A DNA stretch of 64,000 nt from Cladophialophora immunda (Eukaryota > Ascomycota > Eurotiomycetes > Chaetothyriales > Herpotrichiellaceae): the NCBI RefSeq assembly GCF_000835495.1, contig NW_015622542.1:6284485-6348484 (forward strand), written 5' to 3'. Positions 12,439-23,526 of the stretch are shown here, in pieces (position 1 is the stretch's first letter; each line of letters starts with the position of its first letter). Made by a program: the position numbers and the translations under genes. The notes beneath the pieces were generated by a model that worked only from the letters and a program-made list of their open reading frames with translations, was not told the DNA's origin and ran no database searches.

Positions 12439-13727
12439 AAACATCCATTCCACGCATTCATTACTCGCCGAGATATCTTGCCTCCAATCCCCCGTCTCCT
12501 GAGCAGGCATCAACAACCCTGGATACCCGCATCTTCTCCTCGTCGAGCACCCACCGCCACGGGCGCTTCGAGCACAAGCACACCGACACCGTCTTCCTCC
12601 CCGACTGGATCTCGGGACGCATCATGGACCTGGCGGACAAGCTGTCCGGGCTCGACATGCATCTCTACAACGCTGAGGACGGCCCGTACCAATCCGATTC
12701 GGACACGGAGGATGTCCTCCGTGGCCATCAAGGTCCGGAACAACCCAGCGGTGGCGCTGGCGGTGGCGGTGGCGCTGGCGGTGGCGGTGGCGCTGGCGGG
12801 GGCCCGAAACAGCCTGGTGACGACACCTTTGATGAAAAGGAAGGGCGTGGTCCGGCAGTGGCGCGTGGGGGTGGCTCCGGGGCCGACGACGAGTGGGAAG
12901 TTGTCCCCCGGCATCCAGACTGGGATGTGGTTCCTCGGCACGGCGGCGAGGAGGAGGATGCACACAGGGCGCGTGAGCCACAGGCGCCGTCGTTGAACGC
13001 GGACTGGGTCGTGTGTGAGAAGGGACGGGATGGGGAGGTGCAGATGTTCGAGGGTCAGCGAGTGGAGAATACCAATGCGTCGCCGACGTCGTCCGAGAAG
13101 TCGGCGTCTCTCCCTGGACCCGGCGAGAGTGTCGCCACGAGACCCGAGATACGCGGTCCCGCAAGACCCGATCCAGGCACGTTATCACAGATTGCATGCG
13201 ATTCGCAACCCAGCTCCTCGCGGGCGCTGAAGACCCAGACCCAAATACCGCCACCAGGCCAAGCACTGTCCAGCCTGACCGCGCCGATCCCAGCACCGTT
13301 GAGACGGTCATACGAACGCGTTCGTCCAGGGAACATGGTCCGACGATGCGCGAAGCAATCGGCCCCGGATGACAAGGCTCGAGAGGACCAACCACCACAT
13401 CCACCGCAGTCAATCCCGCTCCGCATCCCGACCAGTCGCAACGCCAGACCCAGCCGCAACCCCAACATCAACCGACCGCTCTCGCCCGACGAAAAGGAGC
13501 TGCCCTTCTTGGCTCCAAGGGCCGCTGCCGCCGCCGCCGCGGCTCGAGCGTCCACGAGCCAAAAGTATGGTCAGATTTCCGCTCAACTGCGGGCGCAGGC
13601 CGACCGGGAGCAACAAGCCGCGCTGACGGCCGAGCAGCAAAGGATGGACGACAGACTGGAGCGGACAGAGCGTGCCGTGGCTGATTGGTACGGCTTGCCT
13701 CATGGATATGGTCCACATTTTTATTAG
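12439..13727 (+). CDS. Gly-rich acidic low-complexity protein, 5' end unresolved
   Basis: The reading frame is open from a CATATAG acceptor at 12438 to the stop at 13727; the first ATG is at 12624. I extend it upstream because the codons before that ATG read as protein-like sequence (FEHKHTDTVFLPDWISGRI) running straight into MDLADKLSGLDMHLY. An intron at 12335-12438 (104 nt) would link it in phase with a Cys-containing frame (VEKAGCSCPC), but a true start was not found. Downstream are an acidic stretch, a three-unit GAGGGG repeat, two repeated WEVVPRHPDWDVVPRH elements, a Pro/Arg-rich region, an Ala run, and a Gln/Glu helix ending WYGLPHGYGPHFY. Product unknown; probably disordered with short conserved motifs. 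Confidence 0.55.
12750..12802 (+). repeat. 18-nt tandem repeat encoding GAGGGG
   Basis: Three near-perfect copies of an 18-nt unit built from ggtggc and gctggc, coding for a Gly-rich linker inside the 12.4-13.7 kb gene. Copy number is likely to vary between strains. Confidence 0.75.
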
Positions 13728-14426
13728 TACATTTCCCCCCTTCCACTGAGGAGTGTGCTGGTCTCGATTTCTGGGGCTTGGGCCCAGCGGAACAAGACTT
13801 CTCGTGGTGCGGCGTGAGGCTCATGGCACCTGTCATGTCAGACTTGGGGACTTCTGGTGAAGTCAAGCGGAGCCGCCAGAGCAGCTAGTCATCATGGGCG
13901 TGCTTGGGACAATGTGTCGACCTGCCAGGGCGGCCGAGAGCAGAATCAAACAACACCTAACATGTGTAAGCAGTTTTGCATATTACGCCAGATGACTTGA
14001 TGACTTGAACATTTTCCTGGAAGGACAGATATCGATGTCAGTTAGCAGGTTGCTCTTGCTTGCGTGCTTGCGTGCATGGGACGCCACAATGCCACAGTTG
14101 AACAAGATCCTCAGGAACATTCTCATCGCGCTTTCAGTGTTTAAGATGTAATTGTCAATTTGTCTAGTTTTTTCTTCTGACCGACTGACCGACTGGAGGG
14201 TATGCATTAGAGAATCGTAAAAGCTGGGGTAATGCCGAATGTCACACGAGCGGCGCCGTCCACAAAACACCACCACCTTTTCATCTATTCAGCTAATAAG
14301 ACAAGAGTGACGGAACAAATTCAGCCCCCGGGAAAAAAGGTTGGGGCAAAAACTCCTCCCGTGAAATGTATGCCTGAGACCAAAGAAAATCCTCGAGACC
14401 GAGAGAACAACTTGGGCAATCACAAA
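13728..14426. other. Convergent spacer
   Basis: About 700 bases between two convergent genes. No reading frame with a recognisable product was found. Confidence 0.4.
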
Positions 14427-14780
14427 TCACCACATGCCATAGTTCTGGCCTGGGAACGGGCCGCAGACGCCACCGGCGATGGTCTGCGGCGGGCCGACGT
14501 CGACGTAGCCGCCGGCGGCGGGGAGGGCGATGACGGCGCCGTCTATGCCGAAGAAGGCACAGGACGCGCCGGCCGAGGTCTGGATGTGCGAGATGCTCAG
14601 CGGGTTGTCCGTGGGGAACCACTCGCTGTTGGCGGGGATCTGGAGCGTGTACTGCGCGTCGGCCGCCCCGATGAACGTCGCCGAGACGGTCGAGGTTTGG
14701 CGCTTGTCGATGGGCGTGGCGCCGACGAGGCTGGCGACGAGGGGGAGGAGGGACAGGAGCGTTGTCGTCAGGGAAACCAT
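14427..14780 (-). CDS. Small secreted protein with signal peptide and Kex2-like site
   Basis: 117 aa from the ATG at 14780. Residues 1-22 form a clear signal peptide (hydrophobic LLSLLPLVASLVGA) followed by TPIDKR, a Kex2-type dibasic cleavage site. The mature part is about 90 residues, rich in Ala, Gly and Pro, with only two Cys (ASCAFF and GGVCGPF) that could form one disulphide. It should pass through the ER and Golgi and be exported. The frame is open well upstream of this ATG, but only this start gives a signal peptide. Not recognised as an enzyme or toxin; it fits the broad class of small secreted wall or effector-like proteins. Confidence 0.75.
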   Translation of the reverse strand: MVSLTTTLLSLLPLVASLVGATPIDKRQTSTVSATFIGAADAQYTLQIPANSEWFPTDNPLSISHIQTSAGASCAFFGIDGAVIALPAAGGYVDVGPPQTIAGGVCGPFPGQNYGMW

Positions 14781-16044
14781 CGTGGCGATCGAATTGGGGC
14801 TGGTATGAGAGATAGATCGAGGTGGGATGTGTTTGAGGGATTTGGGAAGGGGGAAGTAGATGAATGTCTGTCGCTTTTGCGTTGGAGGGAGTATCAACTT
14901 ACCTGGGAGCTCTCGACTGGTTATTATTATACTTGCCCTTTCCGCCCCATTCGTAACTGATTCTTGATATCCCTCACTCGCGAGGATGGGATGGAGGAGG
15001 GCTTGGACGAAGCGAGGAAATGGGGCGGAGGCGCCCACTAGGGCCATCTCGCCTGTGCATCCAGAGGGACTCCGTAGAGCCACGCGCGGAGCGAGCCCAT
15101 AGAGAACGTGACAGTCTCTCGATAAGCGCCCTCGTGTCTGACTGGCGGCGTGAGATCTCGAGGGGCGCAGCCAGCAGGTGATGGGCCACAATCTGAGTGT
15201 GTTCGGTGGCCTGTGTGTCTACTTGTAGATGGCGTAAGATGGGAAAGATATTTCGAGGGCGAGGAATTGGTCAGATTGTGGGAGGCCCAAGCGATGGCCA
15301 CAATCCACGAGTCGTGATTGGCCAGCCTTACGACCTCACAGCCTTACGAGGCACAGCCTCAGTATCTATTTTCGCATCTGCCACCGAGATTCCACGTGCT
15401 GAGAAAAAGAAAGATTCTTGTTGGACACTCCCTTCAGCCTGACCATTCATTCTCTCTGCTCAAGGGGACAAGACACGCCACTCAATAAGTAGAAATTTGT
15501 CGCATACCGATCGGGAGGCTAGCCCTCACTGAACAAGTAAGAAATGGAGAGTCGGTGATGTAAACTAAAGGTAGCCTTTCGCTCGAATTGAGGGTCGCTT
15601 CTACTTCAACAACAGCTGCCGTGCTTTTGGCGGTTGAGAGTGAGCAGCCTCGCCTTGGAGACCTGACCTGCACCATATTGCTGGTTGCTGATATGTGCTT
15701 CGTACTGGACGTCAATGTCCCCAAATATGGCCTTGTTTGCCGCCAATGGCCCATCAAGTCGTCCATGATCCAACATTCTGCTCTCGCGTCATACATCCAC
15801 ATTTGCTGTTATGACAAAGAGCAGTCCTGATCAGTCAAATCCCGCAGACTCTGGATCCAAAAACGCTGTCGCTTTTGCAGACTGGCTCACGGCGTGTGAG
15901 ACACAAAGGTCCCATATATGCTTGCCTGGCCCGCTGCAACCCTCCGACGCATTCCTGTGACAGGTTCCACGGACATCAGAGACAGTCAACGAGCCGGCCA
16001 GGGCCTTCCAAAATTCTGTTGGCCTTCCTTGTCGGAACATGGCA
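14781..16044. other. Gene-free stretch
   Basis: About 1.26 kb. Short frames on both strands, including a 106-codon minus-strand frame at 15482-15802, have no recognisable features. It contains the promoter of the small secreted protein gene. Confidence 0.4.
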
Positions 16045-17178
16045 TCAATCCCTCTTGCCCAGATTGCTGGTGTATCCGCCGTACCCTCCGTAGCCGGAGC
16101 TTCTCGCCATTCCATTACCGACGTTGCCACCAAGGATCCCATTACTATATATCCCGCTTCTCCCACTTTTCCTCCTTTCGTAAACGAGCATCGCCATGGC
16201 TCCCACACCGGCACTCGCAGCCAAAGCGAAGAAGCTCAATAACGAAAAGCCGACGCTGTGGTCCGTCACTTTCAGGACAGGCCGTCCAACCATGCCAGGT
16301 AAGACTGCTCCGTCGATCCAGCCGACATTGAAAGTCAGGACCAATGGCTCGTAGCGAATAATTTTGGCACCCTCAATGGGTGCAGAGGACGAAGTGTTGG
16401 GGAGGGAATACGCGGTCGAAGCAATCAGATATGACTGCTGTGAGGAAGCCCGTGGGGAATCCGGGTCCTGGGACATGTGGAAGAGAGCATTGATGTTGGT
16501 GTGTAGGTGTAGATGGCTTAGTTGCAGGGTTCCCTGCAACGCAATCGTAAAAGGGGTCCAGAGACCCTTCTCCGCTCCCGTCCCGCCTGCTTCTGGGAGT
16601 GAAGGTGTAATTCCAAGCTCTTCTTGCGTCAAGGGGAAAGAAGGAACACGACAGGTAAGGGGCACATCGCTGTGGACGAAGAACTCGAGCAGGTGATAGA
16701 GTTCGTCCGGCAAGGAATCGATCGTGCAGGTCTGGGTTTGTGGCTCGTTGTACTTGAATGCCAGCGGCTGGCCCGTCTCGTTGCACGTCGGAAACGGTAT
16801 ATATTGTAGATTCCCATGGTCATCGGTGATCTAGGAGCCGTTGCGTATGAGTATCCATTTGAGAGGACGATTAGAAGCCACGGTTGCCGCGCTGATGGCG
16901 TCGTGGCGCCCTTTCTTTGCGTGCTGGCTGAAAACAACAACTCACATGCTCTCCAGTATCGCTGCCATCTGTAAGTAGCAGCACATAAAGAGCTCGTGGT
17001 GTAGCACTCACATGGTTCGATTCAGACAGCTGACGGGCATCAGCTCTCCTTTGGAGTAGCCTCTGCGCTTCGAGGCTCCATTGAGCAAGGTCTTCTCCTC
17101 GGCGGCGCTTACCGAATCTGACAGAGACAAATAGAACACAAAGAGCGCATTCAAATAAACAGAAACATGACGCAGCAT
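16045..17178 (-). CDS. Type I membrane protein with conserved Cys-rich lumenal domain, spliced through a 16-nt micro-exon
   Basis: Exons on the minus strand: 17178-17012, 16961-16946 (16 nt) and 16830-16045; total 322 aa. Residues 1-25 are a signal peptide (ALFVFYLSLSDSVSA). A conserved ectodomain follows: ELMPVSCLNRTIDTGEH, YIPFPTCNETGQPL, CTIDSLPDELYHLLEFFVHSD and LTCRV. There is one membrane span near residue 265 (SLLSFFALAASAGVGAMAML), then a basic-Gly-rich cytosolic tail. The micro-exon is needed: it supplies the DTGEH residues in the right frame between CLNRTI and ITDD. N-glycosylation sites NRT and NET are visible. I recognise the ectodomain pattern from uncharacterised mould membrane proteins; no function is known to me. 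Location is probably ER or plasma membrane. Confidence 0.75.
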
Positions 17179-18033
17179 GGTTGCGGTCCCCCACGCTTAC
17201 CAGGCAATTTAATTGTTCAGCGGCTTTCAGATCTCGGAGCGCACTTTCGGGCGCACTTGGGGACGATCTTGGTTCGTTGTAAACTTGCCGTTTTCGTCCT
17301 CCAGGAGCTAAGTGCGGGCCGACCCGCCGCTACTCAAAGCAGCAGCCAACTGACGTCACAGGACTCTAGAATTGCCCGCTGAATTACGTGCTACTAATAA
17401 CATAAGGCATAACATGAGGCTCAAGGTTGGGACTGCTGCCAGAGTTTCAGGGAGGCTGAGGGAGCAAGGATGTTCATCCACCCTATTTACACTCCTTTGA
17501 GGTTTGAAGACTCCGGTACACTGTGTTGGATAATTCCCCCCTGGCTTGTAATTATAGAGCTGCTGTCTCACAACATGAGACATGATATTGTCTCTGAAAC
17601 CAAAGATAATCAGTTGGGATAAAGAAGGTCTACGCAGCATTGTTGTTTGTGGATAGCTCACTTGTGGCTGAAGGAGTCAGACGATATCAACAGCCGCCGT
17701 CTGGTGAGTCCAACGAGGAGCACTGATTGGTATACCTGAAGTTGGCTTGGTGCGGCACGCGACCATATGCAACAGCGAGCGCGAAGGAGATGAGCCGGTT
17801 TCGGTGGGTTGGTTTGAAGGTCCAAAACCCACAAAGCTTTCAGCATTTAAGTAGGATTATCAAAGGGGTAGAGATACAGTTTTCAAGGATTGATGAAGCT
17901 GGTACAAGGACTTTTGATGGTTGGTTTTGTGATTTTCGACTTGTTTCTTAAGTGATCTCACAGCCCATTGGGAATGACTGCCCACTCCCACGTTCTAAAT
18001 TCGGCAATCTCTTCAATTCAGCCCAGCATAACT
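17179..18033. other. Gene-free stretch
   Basis: About 855 bases including the promoter side of the membrane-protein gene. No supported exon or repeat; a 101-codon antisense frame at 17356-17661 shows no family features. Confidence 0.4.
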
Positions 18034-18368
18034 CTAGCTTGACGCTCCTGTGCCCTTGGCCGTCTTTGTTTCGGCATGATCTTGAAGGATGTGCTTAGGG
18101 TTGCTCGTGAGATTGGCGGTTTGGTCATCTTTGCCTTCGTTCTTGCCTTGGGAGTTGTCGAGCTACACCACAGCCGTCAGTAATTGTCATGGTGTGCGTG
18201 GATATCTTGTTGGATGAGTTGAGGGACAGATGGGGCTTGGATCGCCGAATGGCGGAGGGGGGAGGAGTATACCTTTCCGCTACCGGGCTGGGAGGGATGG
18301 TCTTGCTGCTGAGCGCCGGTCTGGCGCTCGGGGTCTGGTGACTGACGACCTTGGTTTGGTGCAGACAT
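18034..18368 (-). CDS. Small polar conserved fungal protein (74 aa)
   Basis: Two exons, 18368-18273 (MSAPNQGRQSPDPE...GSGK) and 18162-18034, joined across a 110-nt intron (GTATAC...GTGTAG) in phase 0. The product is 74 aa, wholly hydrophilic, rich in Gln, Ser, Asp and Lys, without signal peptide, membrane span or Cys. The second exon reads LDNSQGKNEGKDDQTANL and ends in a Lys/Thr/Gly tail. It resembles short disordered proteins that moulds express widely, but I cannot name a function. Support comes from the clean splice sites and coherent composition on both sides of the intron. The frame is also open further upstream; the MSAP start is chosen as the usual beginning for such proteins. Confidence 0.6.
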
Positions 18369-19119
18369 TGTGTAGGAGAGAATAAGGGTTGATTGAGAAT
18401 CTGTGTGCAGTGTGAGCAACAGCCTTGGTCAAGCAGCTGCTGACATGGAGAGTGATGTGTCTACTTACTGGGCTTGTAAGTGAAGGTGCGTGAGTTGTTT
18501 GATAGTCAAGAGAAGGTCTGAGGATTCTGGAGAAGATATGGACCTGAAATATAAATGAAAAGGAACGAAAGGAAAAGAGAGAGAGTCTCTGTCTATGCAC
18601 CTTTCGTCACCCCCCGCTGAGCACAGTCGATGATCCCACCTTCAACTATGACGTCTGGTGGTTACGAAATACTGGGTCGCCACGAACCATGTCGCGGCTG
18701 CTGTGAGCCTTTCTCTAGAAAGGTAAGGAAGTGGAATTCCCGATACCCTGCAAGGAACCCTCATGCATATCGGCATGTGAGATTTGGCATAGACTCTCGC
18801 GTTGTCTTGATCGAGTAGTGGTATAATACTCCGTATATTTCTAGCATATGTGGATCAAAACCGGTGTCAAATCACTGCACATTCCGAGGGTACTCGCTCC
18901 ATCTGGGTCTCTCCAAGAACCAAAGCAGCATCTTCCCCAAAGCCGGGGATTCATCTTCCACAGACATCTAAATCCACTCAACCAGCCAGCGAGCCATCAA
19001 GTCTAGACCCCCATTTAATCAGTCGCGCAAACAGCCACCCTCCTTTTATCAACATTGTGCCCTTTAGCCTCCAATCAACCAGACATCCACTCCCATTACT
19101 CAAAGTCGCACTTGTAGAT
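18369..19119. other. Gene-free stretch
   Basis: About 750 bases with the promoter and probable 5' leader of the 74-aa protein gene at its left end. A pyrimidine-rich minus-strand segment around 18520-18600 would suit a fungal leader. Nothing else is supported. Confidence 0.4.
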
Positions 19120-19332
19120 CTATTTTCCCCATCGAAGGCTGGGACTGGCGATGCCGAATGTGGCCAGAAGGCTGGCCTTGCATTTGGGACAGCTGCGGTT
19201 CTTGTCCTGCCGAATCTTGACCTGCACGTAGTTTGGGCATCGGCGACCAGCCTGGTACTTGCAACCGGTCTTGTCCAGTTGGTATGATTCGTAGTGACCG
19301 CACCTCAGGTTGACCAGGCGCTCGAAGCACAT
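19120..19332 (-). CDS. Possible small RING-like Cys/His protein
   Basis: A 70-codon frame starting MCFERLVNLRCGHYESYQ. Seven Cys and one His are arranged as Cys-x8-CGH, single Cys at about residues 28 and 34, and a late CPKC pair. This spacing resembles a small RING- or treble-clef-like zinc site. The rest is basic (RRCPNYVQVKIRQDK) without signal peptide. No introns are obvious and no homologue is named with certainty; an upstream exon cannot be excluded. It could also be chance, but the ordered Cys spacing argues against that. Confidence 0.4.
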   Translation of the reverse strand: MCFERLVNLRCGHYESYQLDKTGCKYQAGRRCPNYVQVKIRQDKNRSCPKCKASLLATFGIASPSLRWGK

Positions 19333-20183
19333 GTCGGCGGATTGTCTCGTCCAAACCCGGCTGCGCTGAAGCCGTTAATAAACGCCCCGCGGGGCAACAG
19401 AGTGCTGCGCGCACGTACTTTTGATTATCCAAATATTGATTATATCCAAATTTATCGTGTGTTGCTCAGTTCGGCCGCTGTGGGCGGTGTAGGCGATCGG
19501 CCCAGTTATCCAGGCTCTCCGCAGGCCTCACAGAAGCGATCAGTTGAGATGGTGGAAGGCTTGTTCATACTCTGGGGAATGATGGGACCAAACAATAGAT
19601 GACGGTAGAAGATGCTATCGTCCGGGACGACAGCGACGCGGTGGAATAAAAGGGTGGCAGTGAGGACAAGAGTCATTCCCAGGTGGGCAGGGTAAATTTA
19701 AAGCTGTTCAGGTGGTTTGGGGGGCGCAGGCAAAGATTTGTTCGCTCGTGGGGAGCTGGGGTGTTTGGGTGTCTTGTCGGTGGTCACTCCCGGCTAGCGG
19801 TTGGCCCGCCTGTGCGCGCCGCGCCTGCGCTCGATACGGCAACTGAAACCAGACATGGCTCGTTGGCTCTCGCTTTGTTTGCACCATCGCACTACAGTAT
19901 CCTACATACGCACAGTTCATCTACAACGCAGCCAGCACCCGTTTCTTCTACAAACAAAAATGGATTGCGAAAACTGCTGAGATAGTGGAGCAGTTCACAG
20001 GTCATCTCGTCGAAAATGCCCAACTGATCCATTAGTTACAGCGGGTTTGTTTGGATTTTGTTCATCGCAACCACACAATTCTGTGTCAAGCACACTGCAT
20101 GCCTCCATCAAATGCAACGGTCAAACCACTGAGACTCCGCCATCAAAAAATAAACCCTTGGACAGCATGACCCAGTCCCTCCC
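19333..20183. other. Gene-free stretch
   Basis: About 850 bases. Short frames only; no RNA gene or mobile element signature was recognised. The right end is probably the 3' UTR of the RRM-metallothionein gene. Confidence 0.4.
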
Positions 20184-21289
20184 TTACACAGCCCCGGTCG
20201 GCAATTGTTGCCCGCTGGCTTGAGCAGCCTCCTTCGCTTCAGTGGTCGCTTCAGAGCTGCCCTTTGCACAGTTCGCACAGGCACAGTGGCCAGGAGGACA
20301 GGGGCATTTGCCCTCGGAGCCTCCACAAGTGCAGACAGTCTTGTCAGTGCCCTTGACTGGCTCTGGCTGGATGGCCCCGACATCGCTCTTTGCGCACCTA
20401 GCACAGTTGCAATGACCGGGAGCACATCCACATACTCCTTCCTCGCCACCGCATTTGCAAACCGTCTTGTCCGTTCCTGGGACTGGCTCTGGCTCGTGCT
20501 GCTTACCGGCCTTGAGATCTGCCAATCTGCGAGCTTCGTTGTGAACATCTCTGACTTGCTTGTCTCCTTGCACATAGAATTCTCTGATTTTCTGCCCGGT
20601 AGGGGTACCCAGGGCCTTCTCAAAATACGTGTGGATTCCACCCCATGCGCTCATCGCCTTGTCACTCACACCATACTTGGTATCCATAGATTTGGCTGTG
20701 TCGGTGGCCTTGTACTTCTGGTCGAAGTTGGTCAGGGCACTGGTGAAACGATTGCTGAAACCGTGCTTCTGATCCAATGCAATTGCTCTTGTGATAACTT
20801 GGTCCGAGAGGTGGTAGCCATGAGCAAGGTATTCGGCCACAATCCTTGAACGTGGTTTATCTTCTTGCGCAATATGGTCGTCGCCAGTGGCAGACGAGAC
20901 TGCGGCGCCGGCCTTGGAAGCAACGTCATCGATGGTGCTGGCCGCAGACACGTGGACTTGAGATTTTCCCAGCTGGGTGTTGTCGAGGAGGAGGGCGGTC
21001 TTAGCGGCACTATGAGAGTAGTGTTAGTCTGCTGGTCAAATTTTCTAGGAGCATCAAAAAGACTTACGTTTCCTTCTCAAAGGTCACAGTGGCAGATTTT
21101 GCGGCATCTGGGGCGTCCGACTCCGGTGTCACAGAGATAGAAGTGATCTTGCCACTAGAAGAGATTAATGTCGTACAACTTGCGGGAGGCCTGAGGCCTG
21201 TCTGATACTCACCAGAAGCTGAAAAAGTCCTTGACCTCTTTTTCGCTGGTCTCATGAGAGATACCCTTGACGTGGACGGTGGTCGACAT
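20184..21289 (-). CDS. Vip1-type RRM protein with duplicated metallothionein-like C-terminus
   Basis: Three minus-strand exons, 21289-21213, 21154-21068 and 21009-20184, with 58-nt introns; 329 aa. Residues 1-75 form an RRM-like fold (TTVHVKGISHETSEKEVKDFF, then FCGKITSISVTP and ATVTFE) of the type seen in fission yeast Vip1, an RNA-binding-domain protein linked to actin organisation. Residues ~75-235 form a helical region rich in Asp, Ala and Lys (RAIALDQKHGFSNRF). Residues 236-263 and 278-305 are two 28-residue blocks sharing KTVC-x-CGG...C-x-C-x4-C-x-C-x2-C, seven Cys each, preceded by the same PEPV-x-GTD lead. This is the Cys-x-Cys pattern of metallothioneins and likely binds Cu, Zn or Cd. 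The fusion may be common in moulds; I cannot check. Cytosolic or nuclear location expected. Confidence 0.88.
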
Positions 21290-21975
21290 CTTGGCGGGGT
21301 TGAGTGTAGAATGGGACCTGGTTCTGGGTAAGGGTTATGTTGAAATGAAAGGCTGTTTTGTAAGAGATGGTTCCCTTGTGAAGAAAACAGAAACGTGCGA
21401 TGGTTCTTTTATGGCGTTGAGGAGATTAATTGAAGAGAGATGCGAGATGCCCGCGATGGTCATGGCGAAGGTGGAGGAACGAACATACGTCACTTCTGTC
21501 TCGACTTGTTCCCCCTCCTGCCTGCGTTCAGTGACTGCGCCACATCGAACCACATCAACCATGCGCCACCACAGCCCCGACATGTGGTGATGACGATGGA
21601 GAGGATTTTCTACAACCATCAGGCAACGACGAAATCACAGGTGTCACATGAATCGGGGATCTGTCAAGCTCTGTGTGGTAATTCATCAGGATCATTGCCT
21701 GGCAGGACTTGATCCTAATACGTGGATCCCAACCCATCAAAACTCCTGGATACCTATCTCTGACGGCTATCACAGAACCCCTTGGTGTTTCCCATGCCAT
21801 AACCTCCAACATAAAATGCCTAAACCCGAGATCCTGTCTATCTCAAGGAGCGATGCAGACCCTTTCGAAAGCACCGAGACATCGGGGGATGCAAGACTTG
21901 AATATCTGACCTCTTGAGTGTTTGCTTGGACCGACTCTGTTACTTCGGCGCCTACAACCAGCGTCAGATGGTAGA
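21290..21975. other. Spacer upstream of the RRM-metallothionein gene
   Basis: About 685 bases with promoter sequence for the leftward RRM gene and the 3' flank of the next leftward gene. No exon is supported. I did not find a convincing metal-response element by eye. Confidence 0.4.
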
Positions 21976-22563
21976 TCAAATGATGAGGACTGCCAGAGGG
22001 TCAAACGGTGTCTGGCTGGGTTTCTTTGCCTTTGAAGTGATTTTGGTCGCCTTCGTCGATTTGGGCTTGGACGAGGTCTTGCTCGGCTTTTTGGTCGTGG
22101 TTTTTGTAGACTTTGGGTTTCTCGTCGTGGTGTCGGCGGCCACGGTGCTCGCCCTCCCAATCACATCCACTTGGGCACATTGTTGCATCGTTATCCCCTG
22201 GCCGGCTCGTCAGATTCCATTGTTATGTATATGTGGCGTGCCCTCAGGAAGTGGATCAAAGGCACGGAGTACTCACTGGAGGACAGCAGCGATTGGCAGC
22301 AACTCCTGTGCCGCAGTTGTAACCGGCTGGACAAATCCCTGTGTCATCGCCCTATCAGTCTTCGATCTTTCCAACACGAGGCGGGAATGTGGTCTCGTAC
22401 CGCTTCCATCTTGACAGCAGGTGTCCTTTTTGGCATAACAGAACGCTCCAAAGAATGCATCGCACAGGTTGGATCCGTCTGGGCAGATTGACCAGTTTTC
22501 GACGTCGGCCACAGAGAGGGAGACGAAAAGGCACAGGGCGCCGAGGGCGGTAATGAGCTTCAT
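21976..22563 (-). CDS. Secreted Cys-rich protein with Lys/Thr/Ser tail
   Basis: Three minus-strand exons, 22563-22401, 22338-22277 and 22197-21976, joined through 62- and 79-nt introns; 148 aa. A signal peptide (LITALGALCLFVSLSVA) is followed by a compact Cys domain: SICPDGSNLCDAFFGAFCY, DTCCQDG, ICPAGYNCGTG and NRCCPP. The CC pairs and CPAGY-x-C element recall granulin-like or other disulphide-knotted folds. The third exon encodes a Thr/Lys/Ser/Pro-rich tail of about 60 residues, which could be O-glycosylated and wall-bound, ending FDPLAVLII. That end is too short for a normal GPI signal. A further 3' exon is possible. The function is unassigned; a cell-wall or effector-like role is inference only. 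Confidence 0.65.
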
Positions 22564-23526
22564 CTTTGCTAAGACGTGATTAAATCTGTCTGGTCAAACA
22601 AGGCTGCCGCGAAGTATACCCTCCAATCTCGGCTCTGGGAGGGCAGCAGCAACATATAAGTACCCATATCTTGTTCTCAATCTAGGACAATGAATCTCGA
22701 CGAGAGAAAGACAGGAGCAGGGTGAAGTCAGCATGGTTGCAGTCGTTTGTCAACTCAGTACCATAGGGAGTACCCCGGATCAGAGACTCAATAGCGGTGT
22801 ACACAAAGGAAAGGCGGGCGGCTGCAAGGACGAGAACAGCAATAGAGGTAGTTTAATGTCGCCGCCGAACAAAGAGAACCGTAGTCTCGAAGGTCAACAA
22901 GTGCGCCGTTGTCCAGGCCGTTGAGACAGCGCTGTATCAAAGACGGAAGGCCGACCTCGCAGCACATAAGAGCCAGGGGGAGCATAGCTCTACCTAATAC
23001 GCGCTCGTTGAAACCGCAGGGTTGTTGAATCAGAATGCTTTGTCGTGGCTGGGAAGATGGCCCGTGCTCAGAGGACGTAGGGAACATCACTTGCAGGGCG
23101 GGCTACTCTTCGTGGTAAGGTGAATCGTGAGCCATGATGGACCAATGCAAGTAATAATAACTCTGTGGACAATTCAGTTTGGCTAGCGATAGAATATGGG
23201 TAGTTGATTCCGCCAGGTGGTCATTGGCCGCCGGGAATGGGATGAATACGGCGTAAGGGGTTCTCGACACCCACTTATATACTCAGTGGTATGTACTCAG
23301 TCTCATCCCTGCTAATCAGGGCAATCATAGTACATAGACCGAGCAACTAATTAGGACTTCACCGAACTCTGGGCCCACATCGATAGAAACCCAGCTCCAT
23401 CCGTATAGTTACCCAAATTCTCCTTGATGCCAGTCACCTTGCCTGAGCTACCGCCTTAGCTACAGATACTGAGGAACAAACTCGAGAGACGAAGACTTCT
23501 GCTCTAGTGTCACTCTTGAGCGCCGA
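22564..23526. other. Gene-free stretch
   Basis: About 960 bases. It includes the promoter of the secreted protein gene (a TATAAG-like element at about 22655) and a segment with several short CTCAGT repeats around 23280-23310. No gene was found. Confidence 0.4.

Noticed and set aside
12622..13413. 263-codon minus-strand frame with Arg/His/Pro repeats
   Set aside because: Antisense of the Gly-rich repeat gene; the coding-like features lie on the plus strand.
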